DNA of 5,952 bases from Actinomycetota bacterium (GTDB lineage: Bacteria; Actinomycetota; Acidimicrobiia; IMCC26256; PALSA-610), in contig JAUZEM010000358.1 in the NCBI GenBank assembly GCA_030839005.1, forward strand, positions 1-5,952, read 5' to 3'. The notes under the pieces were generated by a model. That model was not told where the DNA came from. It was given only the letters and a program-made list of their open reading frames with translations, and did no database searches. How positions within the stretch are numbered: position 1 is the stretch's first letter; every line of letters starts with the position of its first letter. Positions 1-5,587 of the stretch are shown here, in pieces. The translations under genes and the position numbers were made by a program.

Positions 1-236
1 CCGAGGGCATCGGATTCCTCGTGCCCGACGACGTCGCTTCGATCGTCGAGGATGTTCGGGCGCGCCGCGGCTCGCTCGACGGCTTCGACGTGGCCGTCAA
101 CGCCGGTCCACCCCCCTGCGCGTCCGTCGCCGATTTCGAGGCTGCCGGTGCAACGTGGTGGATGGCGTCGATGGGCGAATTTCCAGGCTGGATCGACGAG
201 TTGCGCGCCGTCGTGACCGCCGGCCCGCCGCGTTGA
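1..236 (+). CDS. LLM-class flavin/F420-dependent oxidoreductase, C-terminal end (partial)
   Basis: This is the last 77 codons of a gene that begins before the window. The reading frame is open from base 3 and ends at TGA 234-236. The tail has a short beta segment (FDVAVNA), then an acidic/aromatic stretch (DFEAAGATWWMASMG), then PGWIDELRAVVTAGPPR. This 'AGATWW...W.DELR..V.AGPP' ending is characteristic of actinobacterial luciferase-like (LLM) monooxygenase/dehydrogenase family proteins, which form a TIM barrel and use FMN or coenzyme F420. The catalytic barrel and cofactor site lie outside the window, so neither substrate nor cofactor can be stated. An in-frame GTG at 21 is internal (V in GFLVPDD) and is not the real start. 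The gene converges on the malonyl-CoA decarboxylase gene. Family assignment rests on recalled similarity of the C-terminus only. Confidence 0.72.
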   Translation, partial: EGIGFLVPDDVASIVEDVRARRGSLDGFDVAVNAGPPPCASVADFEAAGATWWMASMGEFPGWIDELRAVVTAGPPR

Positions 237-304
237 CCCATGCCCCAGGCACCGACCTCGTGGCGCTCGAGCGGCCGTTCACGCGGTATCTACGTTTTTC
301 CGGC

Positions 305-347
305 TGATAGCACCGGCGCTATCACCCGCGCTATCACTCTCCTTTTT
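305..347 (+). terminator. Probable intrinsic terminator after the LLM gene
   Basis: A perfect 7-bp inverted repeat, TGATAGC (305-311) and GCTATCA (318-324), has a 6-base spacer. A second copy of the right arm, GCTATCA at 330-336, is followed by CTCTCC and a run of five T (343-347). A hairpin pairing 305-311 with 330-336 would put the stem 6 bases before the T-run. The first right arm would leave about 18 bases. The site lies 68 bp past the LLM stop codon in a convergent gap, where a terminator is expected. The opposite strand has no T-run directly after the stem, so it reads best as a terminator for plus-strand transcription. The stem is short, and an operator is the alternative. Confidence 0.45.
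316..337. repeat. Tandem direct repeat GCGCTATCAC x2 with an inverted partner
   Basis: The 10-mer GCGCTATCAC occurs at 316-325 and again at 328-337, a 12-bp period. An inverted TGATAGC lies just upstream at 305-311. The cluster is therefore one inverted and two direct copies of a TGATAGC core within 32 bp, in non-coding DNA between two convergent genes. It may simply build alternative terminator stems, or it may be a protein-binding array. Confidence 0.7.
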
Positions 348-373
348 GGAACATCATCCGCGGGAGGTCGGCG

Positions 374-1714
374 TTATTGCGCGATGAGGTCGCGCACCTC
401 GGATGACGTCGGCACCTCGCCCCGAGTGACGTACGCCTCGGCGCGGTCGGGGATGCGGTCGGGCTCGTAGAGGTAATTGGCCATGACGCCGAAGGAGCGA
501 GCCCGCCCGGTGGGCGAGGGATCGGCCATCCAGTTGACGCGCTCGACGGTCGCGCCGTTTGCGAGGTGGAAGTTCGCGACCGGATCAGCGGCGCGGCCTT
601 CGACCGCGGTTGTGAGGTAGCGGGCACACAAGGCCAGCAGCGCCGGCCGGATCGCCTCGTCGACGTCCCACTCGCGGTCGGACAACCGCGCCAGCACGCG
701 CGCAGGTCCGGCCGGCAACAGTTCGCGCTCCTGTGTTCGCAAGCCTGCGCCCTCGGCCGCGAGCGCGTGTTCGACCCACGCGCGAAAGCCGGGGATCGGT
801 GACAGCGTGACGAACCGGCGCAGCTGGGGCAGATCGAGGCGAAGGGCCTCGACGACCTGCTTGACGAGTGCCGTCCCGAGGTTGACGCCGGCCAGCCCGG
901 GCTGACAGTTGGAGATCGAGTAGAAGACCGCGGTGTCGGCGCGTTCGAGATCGAGCTCGGCCGCGCGCGTGTCGAGCAGCGGCGGAAGCTCGGTGGCCAC
1001 ACCGATGGTGAGCGCGATCTCGACGAAAATGAGCGGCTCGTTGGGCATCGCGGGGTGGAAGAACGCGTAGCACCGCCGATCGGAGTCGAGCCGGTTCTTC
1101 AAGTCGTCCCACGAGCTGATCGCGTGCACCGCCTCGTAGGAGATCAGCTTCTCGAGGAGCGCCGCCGGTGCCTCCCAGGTGATGCGGCGCAGCGTCAGCA
1201 GCCCGATGTCGAACATCGTCGCGAGCTGCGCCTTGAGCTCGCGTTCGAGATCGCCGAGCCCGGCGTCGCCGTTCGCGACAAGAAGCAGATCGGCCCGCAG
1301 GTCGACGAGGAACTTCACTCCGCCTTCGAGTCCGGTGAACAGGCGCAGCAGTCGATCCGCGGGCGGAGTCAACGCGCGGCGGAGGCGTCGCTCGGCACCT
1401 CGGCGGTCGTCGCCGTGCTTCAGCGCATCGACCGCGTCGTCGACGATCGCGGGATCGGTCCAGAAGTCGCGCGCGAGCATGAGCAACAGGTTGCGGCGAC
1501 CGTCGTCGGACAACGCGATGTACGCGTCGGCGACCGCAGCCGCCTCGACCCGCTGCGTCATCGTGTCGTGCAGCACGAGCAAATCGGTGATGACCTCGCG
1601 CAGGCGAGACGCGTCGCGCTCGGGGAGGCCCGGCGCGAGGTCGAGCGCGGGTCGTCGGGACGCGCCCCGAAGTCCACGTCGGCGCAGCCGATCGAAGAAC
1701 CGGCGTGACGCCAC
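374..1714 (-). CDS. Malonyl-CoA decarboxylase
   Basis: A 446-residue protein predicted to convert malonyl-CoA to acetyl-CoA and CO2 in the cytoplasm. Residues ~35-190 are an all-helical N-terminal domain. The rest is the GNAT-fold catalytic domain. Family hallmarks in order: YEAVHAISSWDDLKNRL (193-209), DRRCYAFFHPAMPNEPLIF (212-230), FYSISNCQPGLAGVNLG (264-280), FVTLSPIPGF (301-310), DPVANFHLANGA (377-388) and RVNWMADPSP (392-401). The YSIS serine (S266/S268) and H383 in FHL match the positions of the catalytic Ser/His pair described for the human enzyme; this mapping is from memory. Length is normal for bacterial members. The start is GTG at 1712-1714, 10 bp after the upstream amidohydrolase stop, with a weak purine-rich GAGAG about 7 bases ahead, so the two genes are probably co-transcribed. 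The stop is TAA. No peroxisomal or mitochondrial targeting is expected. No malonyl-CoA synthetase or malonate transporter is visible nearby. Confidence 0.93.
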   Translation of the reverse strand: MASRRFFDRLRRRGLRGASRRPALDLAPGLPERDASRLREVITDLLVLHDTMTQRVEAAAVADAYIALSDDGRRNLLLMLARDFWTDPAIVDDAVDALKHGDDRRGAERRLRRALTPPADRLLRLFTGLEGGVKFLVDLRADLLLVANGDAGLGDLERELKAQLATMFDIGLLTLRRITWEAPAALLEKLISYEAVHAISSWDDLKNRLDSDRRCYAFFHPAMPNEPLIFVEIALTIGVATELPPLLDTRAAELDLERADTAVFYSISNCQPGLAGVNLGTALVKQVVEALRLDLPQLRRFVTLSPIPGFRAWVEHALAAEGAGLRTQERELLPAGPARVLARLSDREWDVDEAIRPALLALCARYLTTAVEGRAADPVANFHLANGATVERVNWMADPSPTGRARSFGVMANYLYEPDRIPDRAEAYVTRGEVPTSSEVRDLIAQ

Positions 1715-1724
1715 AGGTCGGCTC

Positions 1725-3464
1725 TCAGGCGTTCTCGACCGGTGCGGCTTTGCCGCCCGGGACGGTCACGGTCTCCGTGTCGCGCCCCGAGCGCAGCAAC
1801 GTCCCGGGTCGCGCGTCGGTGAACTCACCGTGATCGACGATCTCGGTGCCATTCACGATGACGTGGTCGATGCCGTTCGCGCCGCCGTAAAGGCGGGGCG
1901 CACCCGTCGGCAGGTCGAACCGCATCCGCACGTCTTGCGCGCCCACGGTCTCGGGATCGATCACGACCACGTCGGCGTGCCAGCCCGGCTCCAGCCGGCC
2001 GCGTCCGGTCAGGCCGTAGAGACGCGCCGGCACGTCGGTCAGGAGGTTGACCGCCTCTTCGATCGGCATCAAATGCCGTTCGCGCACCGGTCCGCCGAGT
2101 AGCACGGTGGCGTAGTTGAAGCTCGCCAGGAAGTCGAGGTGCGCGCCGGCGTCGCTCGCGCCGATGACCGCGCGGCTGTCGCGCCACACCTTCATCCGCA
2201 CCTGCCACGTCTCGTCGTCGTCGGGCCGGCTCGGGAAGCCGAATCCGGTCATGAGGTCGTCGGCGACGACGATGTCGCACAATGCGTCGAACTCTTCGAC
2301 GCCGCGCGCCTTGGCGATCTCGGCTACCGACTTGCCTTCCCACTGCTTGTTCTCGGGCGCAAAGGTTTCGTTGATCACGTAGATGGCCCAATTGGAGACC
2401 TTGAAGCCGGTCGTCGGCTGGAGCGCGGCCTCGCGCAGCACGTTGCGCCCGTCGGGCGCTGCGAGCATGGCTTTCTTCTCGGCGTGGGGAAGCGCCATCG
2501 GCTTCTCCCAGCCCGGGATGCTGTCGAGGAGGAAGCCGCTGTCGAAGCACAGGCGCGGCAACGGGGCGAACGGAACGGTCAACGCGATGACGCGCGCGCC
2601 ATGCTCGGTCGCGTAGTCGGACGCGGCGAGGTTGTGCTCCGTGATCGCCTCACTTCCCTTGCCGACGAACAGCACGTTCCAGTTGATCGGGCGATTCGCG
2701 GCGAGCGACATGCGCGTCAGCAACTCGGGCGCGAAATCCTCGAACAAGCCCACGCACGGTATGAACTCGAGTGTGGTTCCCGGGTGGTTCCGCACGACTC
2801 CGCAAAGCGAGACGATCTCCTCCTCGCTCGCGTAGCGCGACGGCACCATGTCGCCGGCCGCGTCGTTGTGGGTGCGGGCCCAGCTCGACGAGAAGCCGAG
2901 CGCGCCCGAGGCAAGGCTCGCGTCGAGCAGCGCACGCATCGCGTCGAGGTCGGCGGCCGTCGCCTCGCCCTTCGTCGCGCGATCACCCATCGCCACGCGG
3001 CGAATCGTCGAGTGACCGACGAGGAAACCGGCGTTCGGCGCGAGCGTGCCGTCGATGCGGTCGAGATATTCGCCGAAGGTCCGCCAGTCCCACGGCACTC
3101 CCTCGGCGAGCGCGGCGAGCGGCATGCCCTCGACCCGGGCGAGCATGCGCATCAGGTAGTCCCCGTCGTCGGGACCGAGCGGTGCGATCGTGAAGCCGCA
3201 GTTGCCGCCGATGACGGTCGTCACGCCGTGCAGCGGGGACGGCGACAACGTCGTGTCCCAGAACACCTGGGCGTCGTAGTGCGTGTGAATGTCGACGAAG
3301 CCGGGTGCGACGACTTTGCCCTCGGCGTCGATCGTGCGCGTCGCCTTCTCGTCGATCTCGCCGATCGTCGCGATCCGGCCGTTGCTGATTCCGACGTCGC
3401 CGATCCGGCCGGGCGCACCCGTCCCGTCCACGACGGTTCCACCGCGGATGATCATGTCGAGCAT
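1725..3464 (-). CDS. D-aminoacylase-like amidohydrolase (N-acyl-D-amino-acid deacylase family)
   Basis: A 579-residue amidohydrolase-superfamily protein, probably a cytoplasmic metal-dependent hydrolase of amide or N-acyl bonds. The N-terminal beta-sandwich (MIIRGGTVVDGTGAPG, 4-19; KVVAPGFVDIHTHYD, 50-64) leads into a TIM barrel. Visible site residues are H60 and H62 of HTHYD, C89 in GGNCGF, GHST (150-153) and D438 in ASDAGAHLD. The C-terminal sandwich has GRLEPGWHADVVVID (489-503). It resembles actinobacterial proteins such as M. tuberculosis Rv2913c, which are annotated as D-amino-acid aminohydrolase without a proven substrate. The THMR and SHxK segments that supply metal ligands in true D-aminoacylases appear as TTLEFIPCVG and NWNVLFVG here. 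The start is ATG 3464. The frame stays open to a GTG at 3500, but that start would overlap the divergent SDR gene and add residues before the conserved opening strand. ATG 3455 (MIIRGG) is also possible. The malonyl-CoA decarboxylase follows 10 bp after the TGA stop. Confidence 0.85.
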   Translation of the reverse strand: MLDMIIRGGTVVDGTGAPGRIGDVGISNGRIATIGEIDEKATRTIDAEGKVVAPGFVDIHTHYDAQVFWDTTLSPSPLHGVTTVIGGNCGFTIAPLGPDDGDYLMRMLARVEGMPLAALAEGVPWDWRTFGEYLDRIDGTLAPNAGFLVGHSTIRRVAMGDRATKGEATAADLDAMRALLDASLASGALGFSSSWARTHNDAAGDMVPSRYASEEEIVSLCGVVRNHPGTTLEFIPCVGLFEDFAPELLTRMSLAANRPINWNVLFVGKGSEAITEHNLAASDYATEHGARVIALTVPFAPLPRLCFDSGFLLDSIPGWEKPMALPHAEKKAMLAAPDGRNVLREAALQPTTGFKVSNWAIYVINETFAPENKQWEGKSVAEIAKARGVEEFDALCDIVVADDLMTGFGFPSRPDDDETWQVRMKVWRDSRAVIGASDAGAHLDFLASFNYATVLLGGPVRERHLMPIEEAVNLLTDVPARLYGLTGRGRLEPGWHADVVVIDPETVGAQDVRMRFDLPTGAPRLYGGANGIDHVIVNGTEIVDHGEFTDARPGTLLRSGRDTETVTVPGGKAAPVENA

Positions 3465-3487
3465 GACCCCACTATTGTCCAGCAGCC
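3465..3487. promoter_or_regulatory. Compact divergent promoter region with near-symmetric -10 element
   Basis: Only 23 bp separates the amidohydrolase ATG (minus, 3464) from the SDR ATG (plus, 3488). In the centre is ACTATTGTCC (3471-3480). On the plus strand TATTGT (3473-3478) matches four of six TATAAT positions, including T1, A2 and T6, with 9 bases to the ATG. On the minus strand GACAAT (3479-3474) also matches four of six, again with 9 bases to its ATG. Neither start has a well-placed Shine-Dalgarno sequence, which would fit leaderless or near-leaderless transcripts as is common in actinobacteria. No clear -35 hexamer is visible, and any would lie inside the opposite gene. This is an inference from base pattern only. 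Confidence 0.4.
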
Positions 3488-4273
3488 ATGGGTGACGCAC
3501 TTGCCGGACGGGTTGCGCTCGTCACCGGTGCGTCTCGCGGGATCGGCGCCGCCATCGCGCGCCGGTTCGCGGCCGAGGGGGCGCGGGTCGCGATCGTCGC
3601 CCGGAGCCTCGAACCGGGGTCGGGCGGGCATCTCGCGGGGTCGTTGCGGGAGACGACCGAAGCCATTGCCGCAGCCGGCGGAGTGGCCGTACCGATCGTC
3701 GCCGATCTTTCCGACGCGACGTGCGACCGGACTGCGATCGTGATGCGAGCGACCGAGGAGCTCGGCCCGATCGACGTGCTCGTCAACAACGCGGCCGCGT
3801 GCTTCTACTTGAGCATCGACGAGACGTCGGAGCGGCGCTTGCGCGTCGCGTACGAGGTCAACGTCATCACACCCTTTCTGCTGACGAAGGCCGTCGTGCC
3901 CGGAATGCGCGACCGAGGTGCCGGATGGATCGTCAACATCACCAGCGCCATCGTCGACACCGATCACCTCGACAGCCCGCAACAGGCGCGATCGTCGACG
4001 TACGCGCCGAGCAAGGCGGCGCTCGACCGGCTCACGATCTCGTTCTCCTCCGAGTTGCGGGCGGCCGGCATCGCGGTGAACGCGCTCGCGCCGGAGCGCG
4101 CCGTCGCCACGGAGGGGGCGACCGCGATGATGGACCTGCCCCCGGAATTGTGCGAGCCCGTCGAGACGATGGCTGACGCCGCCCTCCTGCTCGCGACGTG
4201 TCATCCCGCGCTGGAGAACGGCCTCGTCGTACGGTCCGGGCCGTACCTACGGGCGCGGGGGTTGGTGTCGTGA
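3488..4273 (+). CDS. SDR family oxidoreductase, probably NADP(H)-preferring
   Basis: A 261-residue short-chain dehydrogenase/reductase with a Rossmann fold. Motifs: TGASRGIG dinucleotide site (13-20), VAIVARS (34-40), ADLSD (72-76), NNAA (100-103), structural N125 in YEVNVITP, S153 in NITSA, and the YAPSK active site (Y172, K176). R17 plus R39 at the end of the second strand is the basic pattern usually linked with NADP(H). The S153-Y172 spacing of 19 residues is longer than the usual ~13, so there is an extra loop (roughly DTDHLDSPQQARSS) at the active-site edge. The C-terminus (ALENGLVVRSGPYL) lacks the common 'G..VDGG' ending. Start is ATG 3488, with MGDALAGRVALVTG at the normal distance from the glycine motif. 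The TGA stop overlaps the next start by 4 bp, so the two SDR genes form a translationally coupled unit. Substrate unknown. Confidence 0.9.
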   Translation: MGDALAGRVALVTGASRGIGAAIARRFAAEGARVAIVARSLEPGSGGHLAGSLRETTEAIAAAGGVAVPIVADLSDATCDRTAIVMRATEELGPIDVLVNNAAACFYLSIDETSERRLRVAYEVNVITPFLLTKAVVPGMRDRGAGWIVNITSAIVDTDHLDSPQQARSSTYAPSKAALDRLTISFSSELRAAGIAVNALAPERAVATEGATAMMDLPPELCEPVETMADAALLLATCHPALENGLVVRSGPYLRARGLVS

Positions 4274-5007
4274 CCGTCGCGTTGGTCACCGGCGGCGGAA
4301 GCGGGATCGGGCAGGCGACGGTGCGCCTGCTTGCGGCGCGTGGCGTGCAAGTCGTGGTTGCCGATCTGGACGAGGCCGCGGCGCAGTCGACCGCGACCGA
4401 TGTCGGCGCCGCAGCCGCGGCCGTCGCAGTCGACGTCGCCGATGCCGCATCGGTCGAGTCGATGGTCGCCTTCACCGTCAAGCGTTTCGGTGGTCTCGAC
4501 TGGGCGTGCAACATCGCCGGTATCGCTCCGCCGCCGAAGCCGTTCGTCGAGCACTCCTACGACGACTGGCGGCGTACCATCGACGTGAATCTGAGCGGCG
4601 TGTTCTTCTGCATGCAGCACGAGCTACGGCGAATGCTGGAGCAGGGACGCGGCGGTGCCATCGTGAACATGTCGTCGGGCGCGGGCGTCGTGCCTGCGCC
4701 GGGTCAACCGCAGTACACCGCGGCCAAGCACGGTGTGTTGGGCCTCACGAAGCAGGCTGCGCAGGAGTACGCGGCCGAGGGGATACGGGTCAACGCGGTG
4801 TTACCCGGGCAGACCGAGACCGTTCCGATGCGTGCGTACCTCGACGCGCTCCCCGACGGCGGCGAGAAGATGATGCGGCGGCTCCCGATGAAGCGCATGG
4901 CGAGGCCGCTCGAGATCGCCCAAGCGGTCGTCTGGCTGTGCTCCGACGAAGCGAGCTACGTCAACGGCGAATCCCTCGTGGTCGACGGAGGACTCATTAC
5001 CCGGTGA
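4270..5007 (+). CDS. SDR family oxidoreductase, probably NAD(H)-preferring
   Basis: A 245-residue classical SDR. Motifs: TGGGSGIG (7-14), VVVADLD with D32 (28-34), CNIAG (80-84), DVNLSG with N107 (105-110), NMSSGAG with catalytic S136, YTAAK with Y149 and K153, RVNAVLPGQTET (173-184) and the C-terminal SYVNGESLVVDGG (229-241). Acidic D32 at the end of strand 2 usually selects NAD(H) over NADP(H). Start is GTG 4270, whose last two bases plus A form the TGA stop of the preceding SDR gene (GTGA overlap). A G-run (4257-4261) sits about 8 bases ahead. The frame stays open upstream to 4198, but those extra 24 residues (basic, Arg-rich) precede the normal Rossmann start and overlap the first SDR gene, so they are rejected. 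Resembles FabG-like and 3-alpha-hydroxysteroid or cyclohexanol dehydrogenase-type SDRs. Substrate unassigned. Confidence 0.92.
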   Translation: MTVALVTGGGSGIGQATVRLLAARGVQVVVADLDEAAAQSTATDVGAAAAAVAVDVADAASVESMVAFTVKRFGGLDWACNIAGIAPPPKPFVEHSYDDWRRTIDVNLSGVFFCMQHELRRMLEQGRGGAIVNMSSGAGVVPAPGQPQYTAAKHGVLGLTKQAAQEYAAEGIRVNAVLPGQTETVPMRAYLDALPDGGEKMMRRLPMKRMARPLEIAQAVVWLCSDEASYVNGESLVVDGGLITR

Positions 5008-5029
5008 CGAATCACGCGGTGATGATTCG
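5008..5029. other. Small hairpin immediately after the second SDR stop codon
   Basis: CGAATCA (5008-5014) and TGATTCG (5023-5029) form a perfect 7-bp inverted repeat with an 8-base loop, beginning at the base after the TGA stop. There is no T-run after it; the following DNA is GC-rich (CCCGCCCGCGG). It could be a weak or factor-dependent terminator, an mRNA 3'-end stabiliser, or an operator for the downstream PPOX gene. Confidence 0.35.
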
Positions 5030-5059
5030 CCCGCCCGCGGAACAAAGCCACAGGTGTCC

Positions 5060-5065
5060 TATGTT
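5060..5065 (+). promoter_or_regulatory. Candidate -10 element upstream of the PPOX gene
   Basis: TATGTT fits the TANNNT form of a -10 hexamer and ends 9 bases before the preferred ATG at 5075. That is the same spacing as at the divergent promoter. No clear -35 is seen. AGGA (5067-5070) lies only 4 bases before the ATG, so it could act as a tight Shine-Dalgarno instead. Weak evidence. Confidence 0.25.
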
Positions 5066-5074
5066 CAGGATGGC

Positions 5075-5491
5075 ATGGAACTCAGCGGCGCACTCGAATT
5101 CGCACGCGCAAACCGCAAGTCGGTCTTGACCACCATCCGCAGCAACGGACGCCCGCAGCTGTCGAACGTGATGCACCACGTCTTCGACGAGGGGCTGATC
5201 CGTATCTCGATCACCGCCGATCGAGCCAAGTACCGCAACCTCTTGCGCGAGCCCTGGGCCGCACTGCACGTCACCCGCGACGACTTCTTTGCCTACGTGG
5301 TGCTCGAGGGCGACGTCGAGCTCTCGCCGGTAGCGACCCGGGCCGACGACGCGACGGTGGACGAGCTCGTCGAGTACTACCGGGCGCTGCAGGGCGAGCA
5401 CCAGGACTGGAACGCGTACCGCGCGGCGATGGTCGCCGACCGTCGCGTGGTCGTCAGGTTCAGGCCCACCCGAGCGTACGGAATGCTTTAG
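5075..5491 (+). CDS. PPOX-class F420-dependent oxidoreductase (Rv1155-like)
   Basis: A 138-residue split-beta-barrel flavin/deazaflavin-binding protein of the pyridoxamine-phosphate-oxidase-like class. It probably acts as a cytoplasmic homodimer and binds coenzyme F420. Diagnostic blocks: VLTTIRSNGRPQLSNV (17-32), ISITADRAKYRNLLREPWA (44-62, with K52 in the cofactor-phosphate-binding position of this class), FFAYVVLEGDVEL (71-83), VDELVEYYRALQGEHQDWNAY (95-115) and DRRVVVRFRPTRAYG (122-136). The pattern and length closely follow M. tuberculosis Rv1155 as remembered. Start: the frame opens at GTG 5054, but ATG 5075 gives the length and N-terminus usual for the family and is preferred; GTG 5054 would add seven residues. 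The gene lies 67 bp after the SDR pair on the same strand, perhaps in a separate transcript. The physiological substrate is unknown. Presence of F420 chemistry fits an actinobacterium. Confidence 0.88.
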   Translation: MELSGALEFARANRKSVLTTIRSNGRPQLSNVMHHVFDEGLIRISITADRAKYRNLLREPWAALHVTRDDFFAYVVLEGDVELSPVATRADDATVDELVEYYRALQGEHQDWNAYRAAMVADRRVVVRFRPTRAYGML

Positions 5492-5512
5492 CACGACGTT
5501 TTCACCCGGCAC

Positions 5513-5518
5513 TAGGTT
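5513..5518 (+). promoter_or_regulatory. Candidate -10 element for a leaderless transcript
   Basis: TAGGTT fits TANNNT and ends 7 bases before the ATG at 5526. This is the spacing expected if transcription starts at or next to that ATG. No good -35 is seen; TTAGCA at 5488-5493 is 19 bases upstream and weak. The element lies 21 bp after the PPOX stop, so the transporter region may have its own promoter. Confidence 0.35.
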
Positions 5519-5525
5519 GTCCGCG

Positions 5526-5582
5526 ATGCGCGCGGTGCGGATCCTCCTCGTCGACAGCGGCGGCGGAACTGTCGGAGACTGA
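5526..5582 (+). CDS. Possible 18-residue leader peptide before the transporter gene
   Basis: ATG at 5526 opens an 18-codon ORF (MRAVRILLVDSGGGTVGD) ending at TGA 5580-5582, 5 bases before the transporter GTG at 5588. There is no Shine-Dalgarno, but a TANNNT -10 element lies 7 bases upstream, so the transcript would be leaderless. The transporter's own ribosome-binding site (GGAG, 5574-5577) lies inside the last codons of this ORF, so its translation could affect transporter initiation. The peptide has no run of a single regulatory amino acid that would suggest classical attenuation. It may be chance: an 18-codon frame is easily found in high-GC DNA. Confidence 0.3.
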   Translation: MRAVRILLVDSGGGTVGD

Positions 5583-5587
5583 GCCCC

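Noticed and set aside
240..470. A 76-codon plus-strand frame covering the convergent gap
   Set aside because: It extends into the decarboxylase gene on the other strand, is low-complexity Ser/Arg-rich, and has no convincing ribosome-binding site. The gap is better explained by the terminator/repeat cluster.
1055..2102. Plus-strand open frames opposite the malonyl-CoA decarboxylase (1055-1708 and 1179-2102)
   Set aside because: Compositionally biased (Arg/Ser-rich), with no motifs, and they lie opposite a gene with clear family blocks.
3448..3455. Palindrome ATGATCAT near the divergent start sites
   Set aside because: It is explained by the Met-Ile-Ile codons opening the amidohydrolase, and the flanking bases do not extend the symmetry.
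2139..3743. A 534-codon plus-strand open frame antisense to the amidohydrolase gene
   Set aside because: It is Arg/Ala/Val/Gly-rich with no recognisable domain, runs into the first SDR gene in another frame, and mirrors a strongly supported minus-strand protein. It is a typical high-GC antisense shadow.
3452..4204. A 250-codon minus-strand open frame opposite the first SDR gene
   Set aside because: Arg/Gly/Asp-rich, no domain, and it overlaps the amidohydrolase start region. The plus-strand SDR has complete catalytic motifs.
5012..5512. A 166-codon minus-strand open frame opposite the PPOX gene
   Set aside because: It is antisense to a well-supported Rv1155-like protein and lacks any recognisable family pattern.
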